Below, in pieces: positions 1 through 7,868 of a stretch of 25,985 nt of DNA (within the stretch, counting starts at the first letter, position 1; the number at the start of each line of letters is the position of its first letter). The notes under the pieces are model-generated. The model searched no databases. It saw nothing but the letters and a program-made list of their open reading frames with translations, and had not been told where the DNA came from. Made by a program: the position numbers and the translations under genes. Source of the DNA: Pseudomonadota bacterium (lineage in GTDB: Bacteria > Desulfobacterota > Desulfovibrionia > Desulfovibrionales > Desulfovibrionaceae); assembly GCA_023433925.1 (NCBI GenBank), contig JAEYTO010000054.1:1-25985 (forward strand). Reading direction: 5' to 3'.

Positions 1-7
1 CCGGCGG

Positions 8-55
8 CCGGGGAGAAGGAAAACCTTTTCTCGAAAAGGTTTTCCTTCTCCCCGG
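8..55. terminator. Perfect 22-bp hairpin downstream of nth
   Basis: Positions 8-29 pair without mismatch to 34-55 around a CTCG loop. The inner arms contain AAAACCTTTT, so each strand has a short T run inside the stem. It lies about 90 bp past the nth stop codon. It is followed on the plus strand by GGACCCC, as in the composite hairpins near 20641. It probably ends transcription from both sides, including a plus-strand gene that would stop just left of the window (inference). Confidence 0.75.
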
Positions 56-144
56 ACCCCTCATCTTTTCCAAAAGCTTTTCATTGTTGCGGCAGGGCTG
101 CTCGAAGCAGATCACCGGCCGCGTGACCGGCGGACAAGCACGCC

Positions 145-804
145 TTATGCCGATCGGGTCACTCCGAGTCTGGGGCAGATGTCGGACAAAATGCATTTGG
201 AGCACCTGGGCGTGCGCGCCTGGCAGATCTCCCGGCCATGCTGGACCAGGAGATGGTTGACCTCGCCCCATATGTCGCGCTCGAAGACCTCCATCAGATC
301 CCGCTCGATGCGCTGGGGCTGGTCGGAGTCCGTAAGCCCCAGGCGGAAGGACAGCCGCTTGACGTGCGTGTCCACGGCTATGCCCTCGACAACCCCCAGC
401 GCCGTGGACAGCACGATGTTGGCCGTCTTGCGCGCCACGCCGGGGATCTCGATCATCTCGGCCATGGTCCGGGGCAGCGTGCCGCGGAAGCGGTCCATGA
501 CCATGTTCGCCGCCGCGATGAGGTTCTTGGCCTTGTTGCGGTAGAACCCGGTCGAGCGGATGACCGATTCGAGATCGGCCAGGTCCGCATGGCGCAGCTC
601 GGCCGGGCCGGGCCAACGCCGGAACAGCTCGGGCGTGACCATGTTCACGCGCGCGTCCGTGCACTGCGCCGCGAGCACCGTGGCCACCAGGAGCTCCCAT
701 GGGTCGACCCACTCCAGGGCCGTCCTGCCTGGATCATAGGCCGTCCTCAGCCGCTCGTGGATGATGCGGGCGCGCTCGCGCCGGGGCATGCTGCTCGCTG
801 ACAT
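145..804 (-). CDS. nth: Endonuclease III, base-excision-repair DNA glycosylase/AP lyase
   Basis: 219 codons. Endonuclease III removes oxidised pyrimidines from DNA and nicks the abasic site. The helix-hairpin-helix segment IPGVARKTA holds the expected catalytic Lys at about residue 126. The catalytic Asp lies in VDTHVKR at about residue 145. The C-terminus has the four-cysteine [4Fe-4S] spacing C-x6-C-x2-C-x5-C (Cys194, 201, 204, 210), which is diagnostic for this family. The ATG at 804 was chosen because GGAG lies just upstream and the N-terminus then matches family length; the reading frame stays open much further upstream, but that part has no Nth similarity. The gene diverges from the cytochrome gene at 966 and ends before the large hairpin at 8-55. 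Family assignment is secure. Confidence 0.95.
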   Translation of the reverse strand: MSASSMPRRERARIIHERLRTAYDPGRTALEWVDPWELLVATVLAAQCTDARVNMVTPELFRRWPGPAELRHADLADLESVIRSTGFYRNKAKNLIAAANMVMDRFRGTLPRTMAEMIEIPGVARKTANIVLSTALGVVEGIAVDTHVKRLSFRLGLTDSDQPQRIERDLMEVFERDIWGEVNHLLVQHGREICQARTPRCSKCILSDICPRLGVTRSA

Positions 805-965
805 GGGATCTCCTGGATTCGACAGAGGTGGGTAGCACCGGGGCGAAGCCAAGACAAGCCCCAGGCGCTGATTGGGATTGCCACGGTCCGGGTTTTCCGA
901 TAGCGCCAGGAGAGTGCGGATTGCCTTCTCCGTGAGCGCCGTCATCATCCAAGGGAGCTTGAGGC

Positions 966-1256
966 ATGAGCAACGTGATGAAATCTCTTCTGTTCCTGGG
1001 CCTGCTGGCGGTTTCGCCCGTCTTTGCCGCCGGCGAGCAATCCTCGGCCGATGGCCGGCAGGTGGTCGAGAACGTGTGCAACAGATGCCATACCCATGCC
1101 CGCATCTGCCTGAATCTGGGCCGCGACACCGGCTGGTGGACCAAGACCACGCACCGCATGATCCGCAACGGCGCGCCCATCGACACCGCCCAGGCGGACG
1201 CGGCCGCGGCCTTCCTGGCCACGCTTCAGCCGGGCTCCGAGCCCGTGTGCAAGTAG
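966..1256 (+). CDS. Secreted monohaem c-type cytochrome
   Basis: 96 codons. Residues 1-22 form a signal peptide (hydrophobic core LLFLGLLAV, probable cleavage after VFA), so the product is exported to the periplasm. One haem-binding motif CNRCH lies at residues 38-42. The downstream WWT...HRMIRNGA segment, with Met65 as a candidate axial ligand, resembles the C-terminal half of small class I cytochromes c. Two further cysteines (48 and 95) could form a disulfide. AAGGGAG lies 8 nt before the ATG. The gene is 8 bp upstream of cutA, so the two are probably co-transcribed. The redox partner cannot be read from the sequence. Confidence 0.85.
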   Translation: MSNVMKSLLFLGLLAVSPVFAAGEQSSADGRQVVENVCNRCHTHARICLNLGRDTGWWTKTTHRMIRNGAPIDTAQADAAAAFLATLQPGSEPVCK

Positions 1257-1264
1257 GAGCCGAT

Positions 1265-1600
1265 ATGTCCCTGGCCACCCTGTACGTAACCACGCCGAGC
1301 AAGGAAGACGCGCTGCGCATCGCCCAGGCCCTGCTGGAAAAGCGCCTGGTCGCCTGCGCCAACATTCTGGAGGGCTGCACGTCGCTCTATTGGTGGGACG
1401 GCCGGATCCAGAGCGACCAGGAGTGCGTCATGATCTGCAAGACGCGCATGACCCTGGTGACCAAGGCCGCGGCGCTCATCGAGGAGCTGCACCCCTATGA
1501 CGTGCCCTGCGTGACGGCCATGCCCATCCTCAAGGCCGCCCGCAAGTATGCCGAGTGGGTCGTGGCCGAAACGGAGCAGCCCGAGAATCACATCGCTTGA
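1265..1600 (+). CDS. cutA: CutA1-family divalent-ion tolerance protein
   Basis: 111 codons, the usual length of CutA1, a trimeric ferredoxin-fold protein linked to divalent metal tolerance and similar in shape to PII proteins. The family pattern is visible: ACANI at 30-34, LYWWDG at 41-46, ICKTR at 57-61 and HPYDVPCV at 76-83. The ATG at 1265 has GGAG at 1256-1259. It follows the cytochrome gene by 8 bp, which suggests one transcript. A promoter for the next gene appears to start just past its stop codon. The physiological role of CutA proteins is poorly defined, so no specific metal is assigned. Confidence 0.92.
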   Translation: MSLATLYVTTPSKEDALRIAQALLEKRLVACANILEGCTSLYWWDGRIQSDQECVMICKTRMTLVTKAAALIEELHPYDVPCVTAMPILKAARKYAEWVVAETEQPENHIA

Positions 1601-1613
1601 CGGCCGCCGCGCT

Positions 1614-1642
1614 TTGACCATAACTGGCCGTGGCCGTAAACT
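1614..1642 (+). promoter_or_regulatory. Candidate sigma70-type promoter for the PfkB-family kinase gene
   Basis: TTGACC at 1614-1619, a 17-bp spacer and TAAACT at 1637-1642 lie in the gap between cutA and the kinase gene at 1707. The match and spacing are good for a GC-rich genome. It has not been tested experimentally, and regulation by a specific factor is not visible. Confidence 0.4.
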
Positions 1643-1706
1643 GGCGGGCGGCCGCGTCGTTTCCTTGGCGCGATCCGAAGTTCACCAAGCACATCGAGGT
1701 CCACGC

Positions 1707-2645
1707 ATGCAGATCTTCGTCTCCGGCTCCTTGGCCTACGACCGCATCATGAGCTTCCCCGGCAGGTTCTCGGAGCATATCCTGCCGGACAAGATCCACA
1801 TCCTCAACGTCTGCTTCATGGTCGACGGGCTGGACGAGCGCTTCGGAGGCACGGCCGGCAACATCGCCTACAGCCTGAACCTGCTCGACGAGAAGCCCGT
1901 CATCCTGGCCTGCGCCGGCAGGGACTTCGACAGCTACGAAAAGTGGCTGCGCCGGCAGGGGCTCTCGCTCCAGGGCATCCGCAACGTGGACACCGAGCAC
2001 ACGGCCGGCGCGTACATCACCACGGACAAGTCCGACAACCAGATCACGGGCTTCAATCCCGGGGCCATGAAGCACCCTTCGCGCTTCGATTTCAGCCGCG
2101 TGCCGCCCGAGGACGCCCTGGCCGTCGTGGCGCCCGGCAACCTCCAGGACATGCAGGACTACCCGCGCGCGTACCGTCAGTTGAAGATCCCTTATATTTT
2201 CGATCCGGGCCAGTCCCTGCCGGCCTTCAACGGCGAGCAGCTCAAGGACATGATCACCGGCTCGCGCATCCTCATCTCCAACGACTACGAGCTGGAGATG
2301 ATCATGAAGGCCACGGGCGAGAGCCGGGACCAGCTCCTGGAGCGCGCCGAGGCCATCATCACCACGCTCGGCGAGAAGGGCTCGCTCGTGATCGAGCGCA
2401 GCGGCCGCACGACCAGCATCCCGGCGGCCAGGATCGCCAAGTGCGTGGACCCCACCGGCGCGGGCGACGCCTACCGCGCCGGGCTCGTCAAGGGCCTGGC
2501 CATGGGCTGGGAGCTGCCCAGGGCCGCCCTGGCGGCCTCCACCTGCGCGAGCTTCGCCGTGGAGTACCTGGGCACCCAGGAGCACGCCTTCAGCCTGGAC
2601 GAGTTCTGGGCTCGTTTCGAGGAGAACTACGGCAAGCCCGACTGA
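1707..2645 (+). CDS. PfkB-family (ribokinase/adenosine-kinase type) sugar or nucleoside kinase
   Basis: 312 codons, typical of the PfkB superfamily, which phosphorylates sugars or nucleosides with ATP. The N-terminal signature region FGGTAGNIAYSL is at about 46-57. The C-terminal signature DPTGAGDAY is at about 248-256, where Asp254 is the expected catalytic base and GAGD forms the anion hole. The start ATG at 1707 has GAGG about 8 nt upstream; the open frame extends further back into the cutA region but is not needed. A strong terminator follows at 2712-2737, so it seems to be its own transcription unit. Adenosine kinase is a reasonable guess, but the substrate cannot be fixed from the sequence. 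Confidence 0.88.
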   Translation: MQIFVSGSLAYDRIMSFPGRFSEHILPDKIHILNVCFMVDGLDERFGGTAGNIAYSLNLLDEKPVILACAGRDFDSYEKWLRRQGLSLQGIRNVDTEHTAGAYITTDKSDNQITGFNPGAMKHPSRFDFSRVPPEDALAVVAPGNLQDMQDYPRAYRQLKIPYIFDPGQSLPAFNGEQLKDMITGSRILISNDYELEMIMKATGESRDQLLERAEAIITTLGEKGSLVIERSGRTTSIPAARIAKCVDPTGAGDAYRAGLVKGLAMGWELPRAALAASTCASFAVEYLGTQEHAFSLDEFWARFEENYGKPD

Positions 2646-2711
2646 CTCCTGCCGCGAGGCGCTCGCCACGGCCGGACCGGCTTTGCCAGATCGGCCAAGG
2701 TATGCGACAAT

Positions 2712-2737
2712 GCCCGCAAGTCCCACGACTTGCGGGC
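2712..2737 (+). terminator. Rho-independent terminator after the PfkB-family kinase gene
   Basis: An 11-bp perfect stem (2712-2722 with 2727-2737) with a CCAC loop, followed by TTTCGCGTT. It begins about 65 bp past the kinase stop codon and ends about 35 bp before the next start. Confidence 0.75.
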
Positions 2738-2773
2738 TTTCGCGTTCCGGGCCCGCCAAGCAAGGAGGCAGGC

Positions 2774-3895
2774 ATGATCGAGCTGACGCGCGAGGCGGTG
2801 GAAGCCTACCTGCGCCAGGCCTTCGGGCCCGACGCGGCCATCATTTACCTGGGCGACCTGGGCGGCGCGGGCGAGCAGGGCATCAAGCGTTTCGGCTACG
2901 GCAAGCCCGTGCTCGTGCGCTTCACGCACCAAGGCCAGGAGCGAGCCACGGTCATGTCGGTCATGAAGGCCGACAAGTACGGCCACCAGTTCTACTGGGA
3001 CCGCGCGGCCATCCTCATGTTCCAGCATGAGACCTCGGCCCGCCTGCCGCGCCACGCGCGTCCCATGGGCCTGGGCTACGTGGACGGCGACGGCGGCCTC
3101 GTGCCGGTCCGGGAGCCCAGGGAGTTCTTCATCCTCAACGAGTTCCTGCCCGGCCACGAGTACTACCGCGACCTGGAGCGCGTGCGCGAAAAAGGCCTGG
3201 CGGAGCGTGACCTGGAGCTTGCGCGGGGCTTCGCCCGCTGGCTGGCCGAGGTCCACGCGGTCAAGCGCGACGATCCGCACCTCTACTACCGGCGCATCCG
3301 CAACCTGCTCGGCTCCAGCGAGTGCATCATGGGCATGGTCGACGAGGCCTATCCCCAGGGCTACGAGCCGTTCCCCGCCCCGCGCTTCAAGGCCCTGGAG
3401 AAGCGCCTGGTGGACTGGCGCTGGCGGCTCAAGGGGTATGCCCACAGGCTGAGCGCCGTGCACGGCGACTTCCATCCCTGGAACGTGCTCGTGACCGATG
3501 GCGGCGATTTCCGCGTGCTCGACCGCAGTCGGGGCGAATGGGGCGAGCCGGCCGGCGACGTGGCCTGCATGGCCATCAACTATCTCCTCTTCGGGCTGCT
3601 GGACGCCCACGCCAAGGGCGAGGACACGGCGGGCGACGGACCGCGCGCGCGCCTGAGCGAGCCCTTCCGGCGGCTCCACCTGGCCTTTTTCGAGGCATAC
3701 CTGGAGCGCACGGGCGACGCGCAGGCCTTGGAGGTCATGGCGCCCTTCTTCGTCTTCCGGGGCCTGGTCGTGGCCTCGCCCGAGTGGTATCCGGGCCACC
3801 CGCCGCACATCAGGGCCGCCCTGCTGCGCTTCGTGGAGAACGTGCTGGAGGACCGCGTGTTCGACTACCGCCGGGTGGAAGGCTATCTGGGCTAG
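2774..3895 (+). CDS. Aminoglycoside-phosphotransferase-fold (APH family) small-molecule kinase
   Basis: 373 codons. The APH/choline-kinase superfamily transfers phosphate from ATP to hydroxyls of small molecules. The catalytic-loop motif HGDFHPWN is at 230-237 (Asp232 catalytic, Asn237 metal). The following VLDRS supplies a candidate metal-binding Asp at 250. GEPAGDVACMAINYL matches the usual segment after the metal site. The start at 2774 has a perfect AAGGAGG 6 nt upstream; a longer in-frame extension back to 1943 is a shadow of the preceding kinase gene. It lies between two other unrelated kinase genes. There is no support for antibiotic resistance; the substrate is unknown. Confidence 0.82.
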   Translation: MIELTREAVEAYLRQAFGPDAAIIYLGDLGGAGEQGIKRFGYGKPVLVRFTHQGQERATVMSVMKADKYGHQFYWDRAAILMFQHETSARLPRHARPMGLGYVDGDGGLVPVREPREFFILNEFLPGHEYYRDLERVREKGLAERDLELARGFARWLAEVHAVKRDDPHLYYRRIRNLLGSSECIMGMVDEAYPQGYEPFPAPRFKALEKRLVDWRWRLKGYAHRLSAVHGDFHPWNVLVTDGGDFRVLDRSRGEWGEPAGDVACMAINYLLFGLLDAHAKGEDTAGDGPRARLSEPFRRLHLAFFEAYLERTGDAQALEVMAPFFVFRGLVVASPEWYPGHPPHIRAALLRFVENVLEDRVFDYRRVEGYLG

Positions 3896-3919
3896 TGAGC
3901 CCAAACGGAGAAGCCAGAC

Positions 3920-4195
3920 ATGTTCATACGCGCGCTCAGCTTTATCCTGTTCCTCCTCAAGACGATGCTTCATCCGCTGCTTCTGATCCTGGCCATTCCG
4001 GCGGGCCTGCTGGCCGGAAGCCTCCCATGGGCCGCCGGATTCGGAGTCGCGGCCGGCGTGTTGCGCATCGTCATCCACTACATGTTCGCGGACACGAAGC
4101 TGACCGTGGCGGTCATGATCATCACGCTCATCGGCGGCGCGGTGGTGGCCTGCGCCGCGCATGTCATCAGCCGGCGTCTGGCGGAGCGGGCATGA
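3920..4195 (+). CDS. Small integral membrane protein of unknown function
   Basis: 91 codons. Most of the protein is hydrophobic, with likely membrane segments at about 5-33 (ending LLAGSLPWA), 38-53 and 61-81, and a short basic tail RRLAERA. A GGAG lies 11 nt before the ATG. It follows the APH-like gene by 24 bp and is probably in the same transcript. No conserved motif was recognised. Its position between two kinase genes is the only functional hint. Confidence 0.7.
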   Translation: MFIRALSFILFLLKTMLHPLLLILAIPAGLLAGSLPWAAGFGVAAGVLRIVIHYMFADTKLTVAVMIITLIGGAVVACAAHVISRRLAERA

Positions 4196-4379
4196 AGCCT
4201 GCTCCGCCGCTTGAGCGCCTTGCGGATGAGCTGGGAAGGGCTTTGCTCTCCCAAAACCTCACCCACAAGGGCGCGGCCCCCTCGATCCGTGCGTTTCAAA
4301 GACCGACCGCCACAGTCATGCGTGACCAGCAGGTAACGGTGTGTCGCCCGATTAGCGCGCCAAGAATGCGGAGATGGCG

Positions 4380-4991
4380 ATGAATGGAGGCAACACCGCG
4401 CCCCACGGCTGGGCCATCTGGATCACGGGCCTGCCCGGCTGCGGCAAGTCAACCCTGGCCCGCGCCGTGCGCGATGCCTTGCTTGCGCGCGGCGTGCGGG
4501 TCGAAATCCTGGAGATGGACGCCCTGCGCAAGACCTGGTTTCCCGAGCCGACCTACAGCGCCGAGGAGCGCGACATGGCCTACGCCCTGCTCGTGGACGA
4601 GGCCGCCGCGCTGACACGGCAGGGCCGCAACGTGATCATCGACGCCACGGCCCCGGCTCTGGCCATGCGCAGGGTGGCCCGCAAGCGCATCGCCCGCTTC
4701 GCCGAGGCCTTCGTGCGCTGCTCCGTGGACACGGCCATGCGCCGCGAGGAAGCCCGTCCCGAGGGCAAGGTCATGGCCGGCCTGTACCGCAAGGCCCTGG
4801 AGCGCAAGGCCACGGGCCGGCGGTTCGAGGGCCTGGGGCTGGTGCCGGGCGTGGACGTGCCCTTCGAGGAAGACCCGGCCGCCGAGGTCGTCGTGGACGG
4901 CGAGATCGAAGGCCTGAGCCGGGCCAGGGACAAGGTGCTGGACTTCCTGGCGCGATGGCCTGGCGTCGCGTCAAGCGACACTAGCCGCTGA
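4380..4991 (+). CDS. APS-kinase-like P-loop kinase (CysC family, substrate uncertain)
   Basis: 203 codons from the ATG at 4380. That start is preferred because GGAG at 4370-4373 is 6 nt away; an ATG at 4374 directly abuts the GGAG. Walker A GLPGCGKST is at 17-25. The later GLYRKALERKA and GVDVPFEEDPAAEVVVD segments align in order with the GLYKKAR and GIDSPYE regions of adenylylsulfate kinases. The canonical CysC LDGDN motif is replaced by LEMDA, and the usual ITAFISP segment reads IDATAPA, so the substrate may not be APS. It follows the small membrane protein gene by 184 bp with no terminator seen. A hairpin overlaps its stop codon. Confidence 0.75.
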   Translation: MNGGNTAPHGWAIWITGLPGCGKSTLARAVRDALLARGVRVEILEMDALRKTWFPEPTYSAEERDMAYALLVDEAAALTRQGRNVIIDATAPALAMRRVARKRIARFAEAFVRCSVDTAMRREEARPEGKVMAGLYRKALERKATGRRFEGLGLVPGVDVPFEEDPAAEVVVDGEIEGLSRARDKVLDFLARWPGVASSDTSR

Positions 4992-5007
4992 CCCGCCAGG
5001 GTCAGCG
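4986..5007 (+). terminator. Hairpin overlapping the stop of the APS-kinase-like gene
   Basis: CGCTGACCC at 4986-4994 pairs perfectly with 4999-5007 around GCCA. The stem includes the TGA stop codon. A second small stem GCCGCC/GGCGGC follows at 5009-5023. No T run follows, so it could be a terminator of the type found in GC-rich genomes or an mRNA 3'-end stabiliser. Confidence 0.5.
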
Positions 5008-5150
5008 CGCCGCCATGGGCGGCGTGGGCCAGGCAAAAATCGCCCCGGCTGCGATATAACGCCTGGCGATCTCCACATCGAACCTACAGGCGGGACGTGA
5101 CATGATAATAGCTCCCGCCGTGCTCCCCGGGGGTTTACCAAGGGGAGTCC

Positions 5151-6506
5151 ATGCCTTATATCCCGCGCATGAAATTCGCCATCCAGACCTTCGGTTGCCA
5201 GATGAACGTGGGCGACTCGCAGTGGATCGCCCGCTCATTGCGCTCGCGCGGCTGGGAGGAAGTCCCCGAGGTCCAGGCCGACGTCATTCTCGTCAACACG
5301 TGCAGCGTGCGCGACAAGCCCGAGCAGAAGGTCTACAGCCTGCTCGGCCGCCTGGCCATGATCGTGCGCGAGACAGGGGCCTTCGTGGCCGTGGGCGGCT
5401 GCGTGGCCCAGCAGATCGGCATCGGCTTCTGGAACCGCTTCCCCTTCGTGCGCCTGGTCTTCGGCTCGGACGGCGTGGCCATGGTTCCCCAGGCCCTTGA
5501 GCGCCTCATGGCCAGCCCCGGCCTGCGCACGAGCCTGCTCGACTTCACCGACGAGTACGTGGAGCGGGAGCAGGCCTTCCCCGACGAGCGCGTCGGCCCC
5601 TCGGCCTTCGTGAACATCATGCAGGGCTGCGACAACTTCTGCGCCTACTGCATCGTGCCCTACGTGCGCGGCCGCCAGAAGTCCCGTTCGAGCGGCGCGG
5701 TCCTCGCCGAGTGCGAGAGTCTGCTCGCCCGCGGGGCCAGGGAGATCACCCTGCTCGGCCAGAACGTGAACAGCTACGGCCGGGATGACGGCGGCGACGG
5801 CACGAGCTTCGCGCGGCTCCTGCGCCGCGTGGCGGCTTTGCCGGGCCTTGCGCGCCTGCGCTTCAAGACCTCCCATCCCAAGGACATAGCGCCCGAGGTC
5901 GTGGCGGCCTTCGGCGACCTCCCGAACCTCTGCCCCGCCCTGCACCTGCCGCTCCAGTCCGGCTCGGACGCCTTGCTCGCGCGCATGGGCCGCAAGTACG
6001 ACCGGGCGCGCTATCTGGACATCGTGCGCGGGCTGCGCGCCGCGCGGCCGGACCTGGCCCTGACCACGGACATCATCGTCGGCTTTCCGGGCGAGACCGA
6101 GGAGGACTTCGAGGCGACCATGTCCATCCTGGAGGAGGTGCGCTTCGTCAACAGCTTCTCCTTCAAGTACTCGGACCGGCCCGGCGTCCTGGCCGCGCGG
6201 CTTACGCCCAAGGTGGACGAGGGGGTCAAGTCCGAGCGGCTGGCCCGCTACCAAGCCAGGCAGGAGGAGCTCACCGCCGAGGACCTGCGGACCCAGGTGG
6301 GCCGGCGCACCGAGGTGCTCGTGGAGGAGCCCAGCAAACGCCAGGGGGATGGCGTGGCGTCCTGGCGGGGCCATGATCCCGGCGGGCGCGTCGTGGACAT
6401 CCCAGCCTCGCCGGGCGGCTCTGATTTGACAGGGGCGCTGGCTGCGGTAAGAATATCATCGGCTAGAAAACACTCCCTGCGCGGGGAGATGGAAGGTAGT
6501 CCATGA
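5151..6506 (+). CDS. miaB: tRNA-2-methylthio-N6-isopentenyladenosine synthase (radical SAM methylthiotransferase)
   Basis: 451 codons. MiaB adds a methylthio group to i6A37 of tRNAs reading U-starting codons. The N-terminal UPF0004 domain has its three cluster cysteines in FGCQMN (Cys16), VNTCSVR (Cys51) and GGCVAQ (Cys84). The radical SAM CxxxCxxC lies in QGCDNFCAYC (Cys160, 164, 167). The C-terminal TRAM domain occupies about 385-445. The ATG at 5151 follows AGGGGAG by 3 nt, a tight spacing; an internal Met7 at 5169 lacks an RBS. The stop overlaps the next start by 4 bp (ATGA), indicating translational coupling. The length is normal for MiaB. Confidence 0.95.
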   Translation: MPYIPRMKFAIQTFGCQMNVGDSQWIARSLRSRGWEEVPEVQADVILVNTCSVRDKPEQKVYSLLGRLAMIVRETGAFVAVGGCVAQQIGIGFWNRFPFVRLVFGSDGVAMVPQALERLMASPGLRTSLLDFTDEYVEREQAFPDERVGPSAFVNIMQGCDNFCAYCIVPYVRGRQKSRSSGAVLAECESLLARGAREITLLGQNVNSYGRDDGGDGTSFARLLRRVAALPGLARLRFKTSHPKDIAPEVVAAFGDLPNLCPALHLPLQSGSDALLARMGRKYDRARYLDIVRGLRAARPDLALTTDIIVGFPGETEEDFEATMSILEEVRFVNSFSFKYSDRPGVLAARLTPKVDEGVKSERLARYQARQEELTAEDLRTQVGRRTEVLVEEPSKRQGDGVASWRGHDPGGRVVDIPASPGGSDLTGALAAVRISSARKHSLRGEMEGSP

Positions 6507-6997
6507 TGGTGGAAATGAAGGTCTTCGGCCTCGCGGTGGACGAGAACTCCCAGGTGCCGGTGCTGGTCCTCAAGGATATGGACGAGAAAGCCGTCCTGCC
6601 CATCTGGATCGGGGCCATGGAGGCCATGGCCATCTCCCTGGCGCTCAACGACGTCAAGCTGCCCCGGCCCATGAGCCACGACCTCATGCTGTCCTGCATC
6701 GAGACCGTCGGCGCCGTGATCACGGCCGTGGAGGTGGTCAAGCTGGAGGAAGGCACCTACTACGCCGAGGTGGAGATGAGCATCGGCGAGGTGCGGCGCA
6801 GGGTTGACGCCCGCCCGAGCGACGCCATCGCCCTGGCCCTGCGAGCCAAGGCGCCCATCCGCGTGGCCCAGGCAGTGCTGGACGAGGCCTCGGTGGAAGA
6901 AACGGCCCTGGGCAAGCCCGAGCTCAAGGACGAGGACTCCGACAAGTGGACCGAAATGCTCGAAGGCTTCTCGCCCGAGGACAAGTACAAGATGTAG
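6503..6997 (+). CDS. BFN-domain (DUF151) bifunctional-nuclease family protein
   Basis: 164 codons. The BFN domain covers about residues 4-135, with the family segments VLPIWIGAMEAMAI at about 31-44, RPMSHDL at about 55-61 and DARPSDAIALALR at about 101-113. Family members have been described as nucleases, but the biological role in this setting is not established. The start overlaps the miaB stop as ATGA, so the two are translated as a coupled pair. The tail is acidic and rich in Glu, Asp and Lys. There are no membrane segments. No clear terminator follows in the 152-bp gap. Confidence 0.85.
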   Translation: MMVEMKVFGLAVDENSQVPVLVLKDMDEKAVLPIWIGAMEAMAISLALNDVKLPRPMSHDLMLSCIETVGAVITAVEVVKLEEGTYYAEVEMSIGEVRRRVDARPSDAIALALRAKAPIRVAQAVLDEASVEETALGKPELKDEDSDKWTEMLEGFSPEDKYKM

Positions 6998-7149
6998 CCC
7001 CGGCCCAGTGAGCCGCCCCTTTATCCGTCGGCGTTCGCGATTACTCCTCGCGGTAAATGTAGTTTGGCTTTTCAACGGTTGCCGACACCGCACGCGTGGA
7101 GCATAATGATCCGCGCACAAACAGCGATACGCACAAGCGCCACACGAAC

Positions 7150-7803
7150 ATGATCGACCTGCATACACACTCCATCTTCAGCGACGGCGTGCTCATCCCC
7201 GCGGAGCTGGCCAGGCGGGCCCGCGTGGCCGGCTACCGCGCCATCGCCATCACCGACCACGTGGACGCGAGCACCCTGGGCATGGTCATCGACGGCCTCA
7301 AGAAGATGACCCGCCAGTACGGCCCGCTCATGGACATCGACATCCTCCTGGGCGTGGAGATCACCCACGTCCCGCCCGGCCTCATCCCGGACACGATCCG
7401 GGAGGCCAGGTCCCTGGGCGCGCAGATCGTGGTCGTCCACGGCGAAACCATCGTCGAGCCCGTGGCCGCCGGCACCAACCTGGCGGCCATCGAAGGCTGC
7501 TGCGACGTGCTCGCCCATCCGGGACTGCTCACGCCCCAGGAGGCAAGCCTGGCCGCCAAGCGCGGCGTTCACCTGGAGCTCACCACGCGCAAGGGCCACA
7601 GCCTGACCAACGGCCACGTGGCCGCGCTCGCCCGCGCGGCCGGCGCCCTGCTCGTCATCGACAACGACGCGCACGAGCCCGGAGACCTGGTGTCGCGGGA
7701 GATGCGCCAGCGCATCGCCCTGGGCGCGGGCCTGTCCCTGGACGAGTACCGCCGGGCCGAGGACAACTCCGCCCGCCTGCACCGGATGGTGCTGACCCGT
7801 TAA
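7150..7803 (+). CDS. PHP-domain metal-dependent phosphoesterase (histidinol-phosphatase-like)
   Basis: 217 codons from the ATG at 7150. The PHP fold is clear: metal ligands in DLHTHS (His5, His7), TDHVD (His37), GVEITH (Glu70), VVHGE (His98), LAHPG (His123) and a terminal DNDAHEP (Asp171 to His175). The start was chosen because MIDLHTHS at the very N-terminus is typical for the family. It has no strong RBS. A GTG at 7096 would add 18 residues. Members hydrolyse phosphate esters, such as histidinol phosphate or nucleotides; the substrate here is not determined. The stop codon overlaps the first of three AACAGNCTGTT-like dyads. Confidence 0.85.
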   Translation: MIDLHTHSIFSDGVLIPAELARRARVAGYRAIAITDHVDASTLGMVIDGLKKMTRQYGPLMDIDILLGVEITHVPPGLIPDTIREARSLGAQIVVVHGETIVEPVAAGTNLAAIEGCCDVLAHPGLLTPQEASLAAKRGVHLELTTRKGHSLTNGHVAALARAAGALLVIDNDAHEPGDLVSREMRQRIALGAGLSLDEYRRAEDNSARLHRMVLTR

Positions 7804-7810
7804 CAGACTG

Positions 7811-7837
7811 TTGAAAAGCCGCCCTGGCTTTTTTCAA
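7811..7837 (+). terminator. Terminator after the PHP-domain gene
   Basis: TTGAAAAGCC at 7811-7820 pairs with GGCTTTTTTCAA ending at 7837, with two bulged T's and a GCCCT loop. The T6 run at the 3' side supports rho-independent termination. Confidence 0.65.
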
Positions 7838-7843
7838 CTTCGT

Positions 7844-7868
7844 AATGCTTGAGCAAAGCTCAAGCATT
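7844..7868. repeat. Perfect 11-bp inverted repeat
   Basis: AATGCTTGAGC at 7844-7854 pairs with 7858-7868 around AAA. It follows the terminator directly and could be a second terminator, a small RNA fold or one end of a repeat element. Confidence 0.6.

Noticed and set aside
145..1380. A 411-codon version of Nth
   Set aside because: The upstream 192 codons overlap the divergent cytochrome gene and have no Nth similarity. The ATG at 804 has an RBS and gives the family length.
1943..2773. A long in-frame extension upstream of the APH-like kinase
   Set aside because: It lies over the PfkB-family gene in another frame. The true start at 2774 has a perfect RBS, and a terminator lies within the supposed extension.
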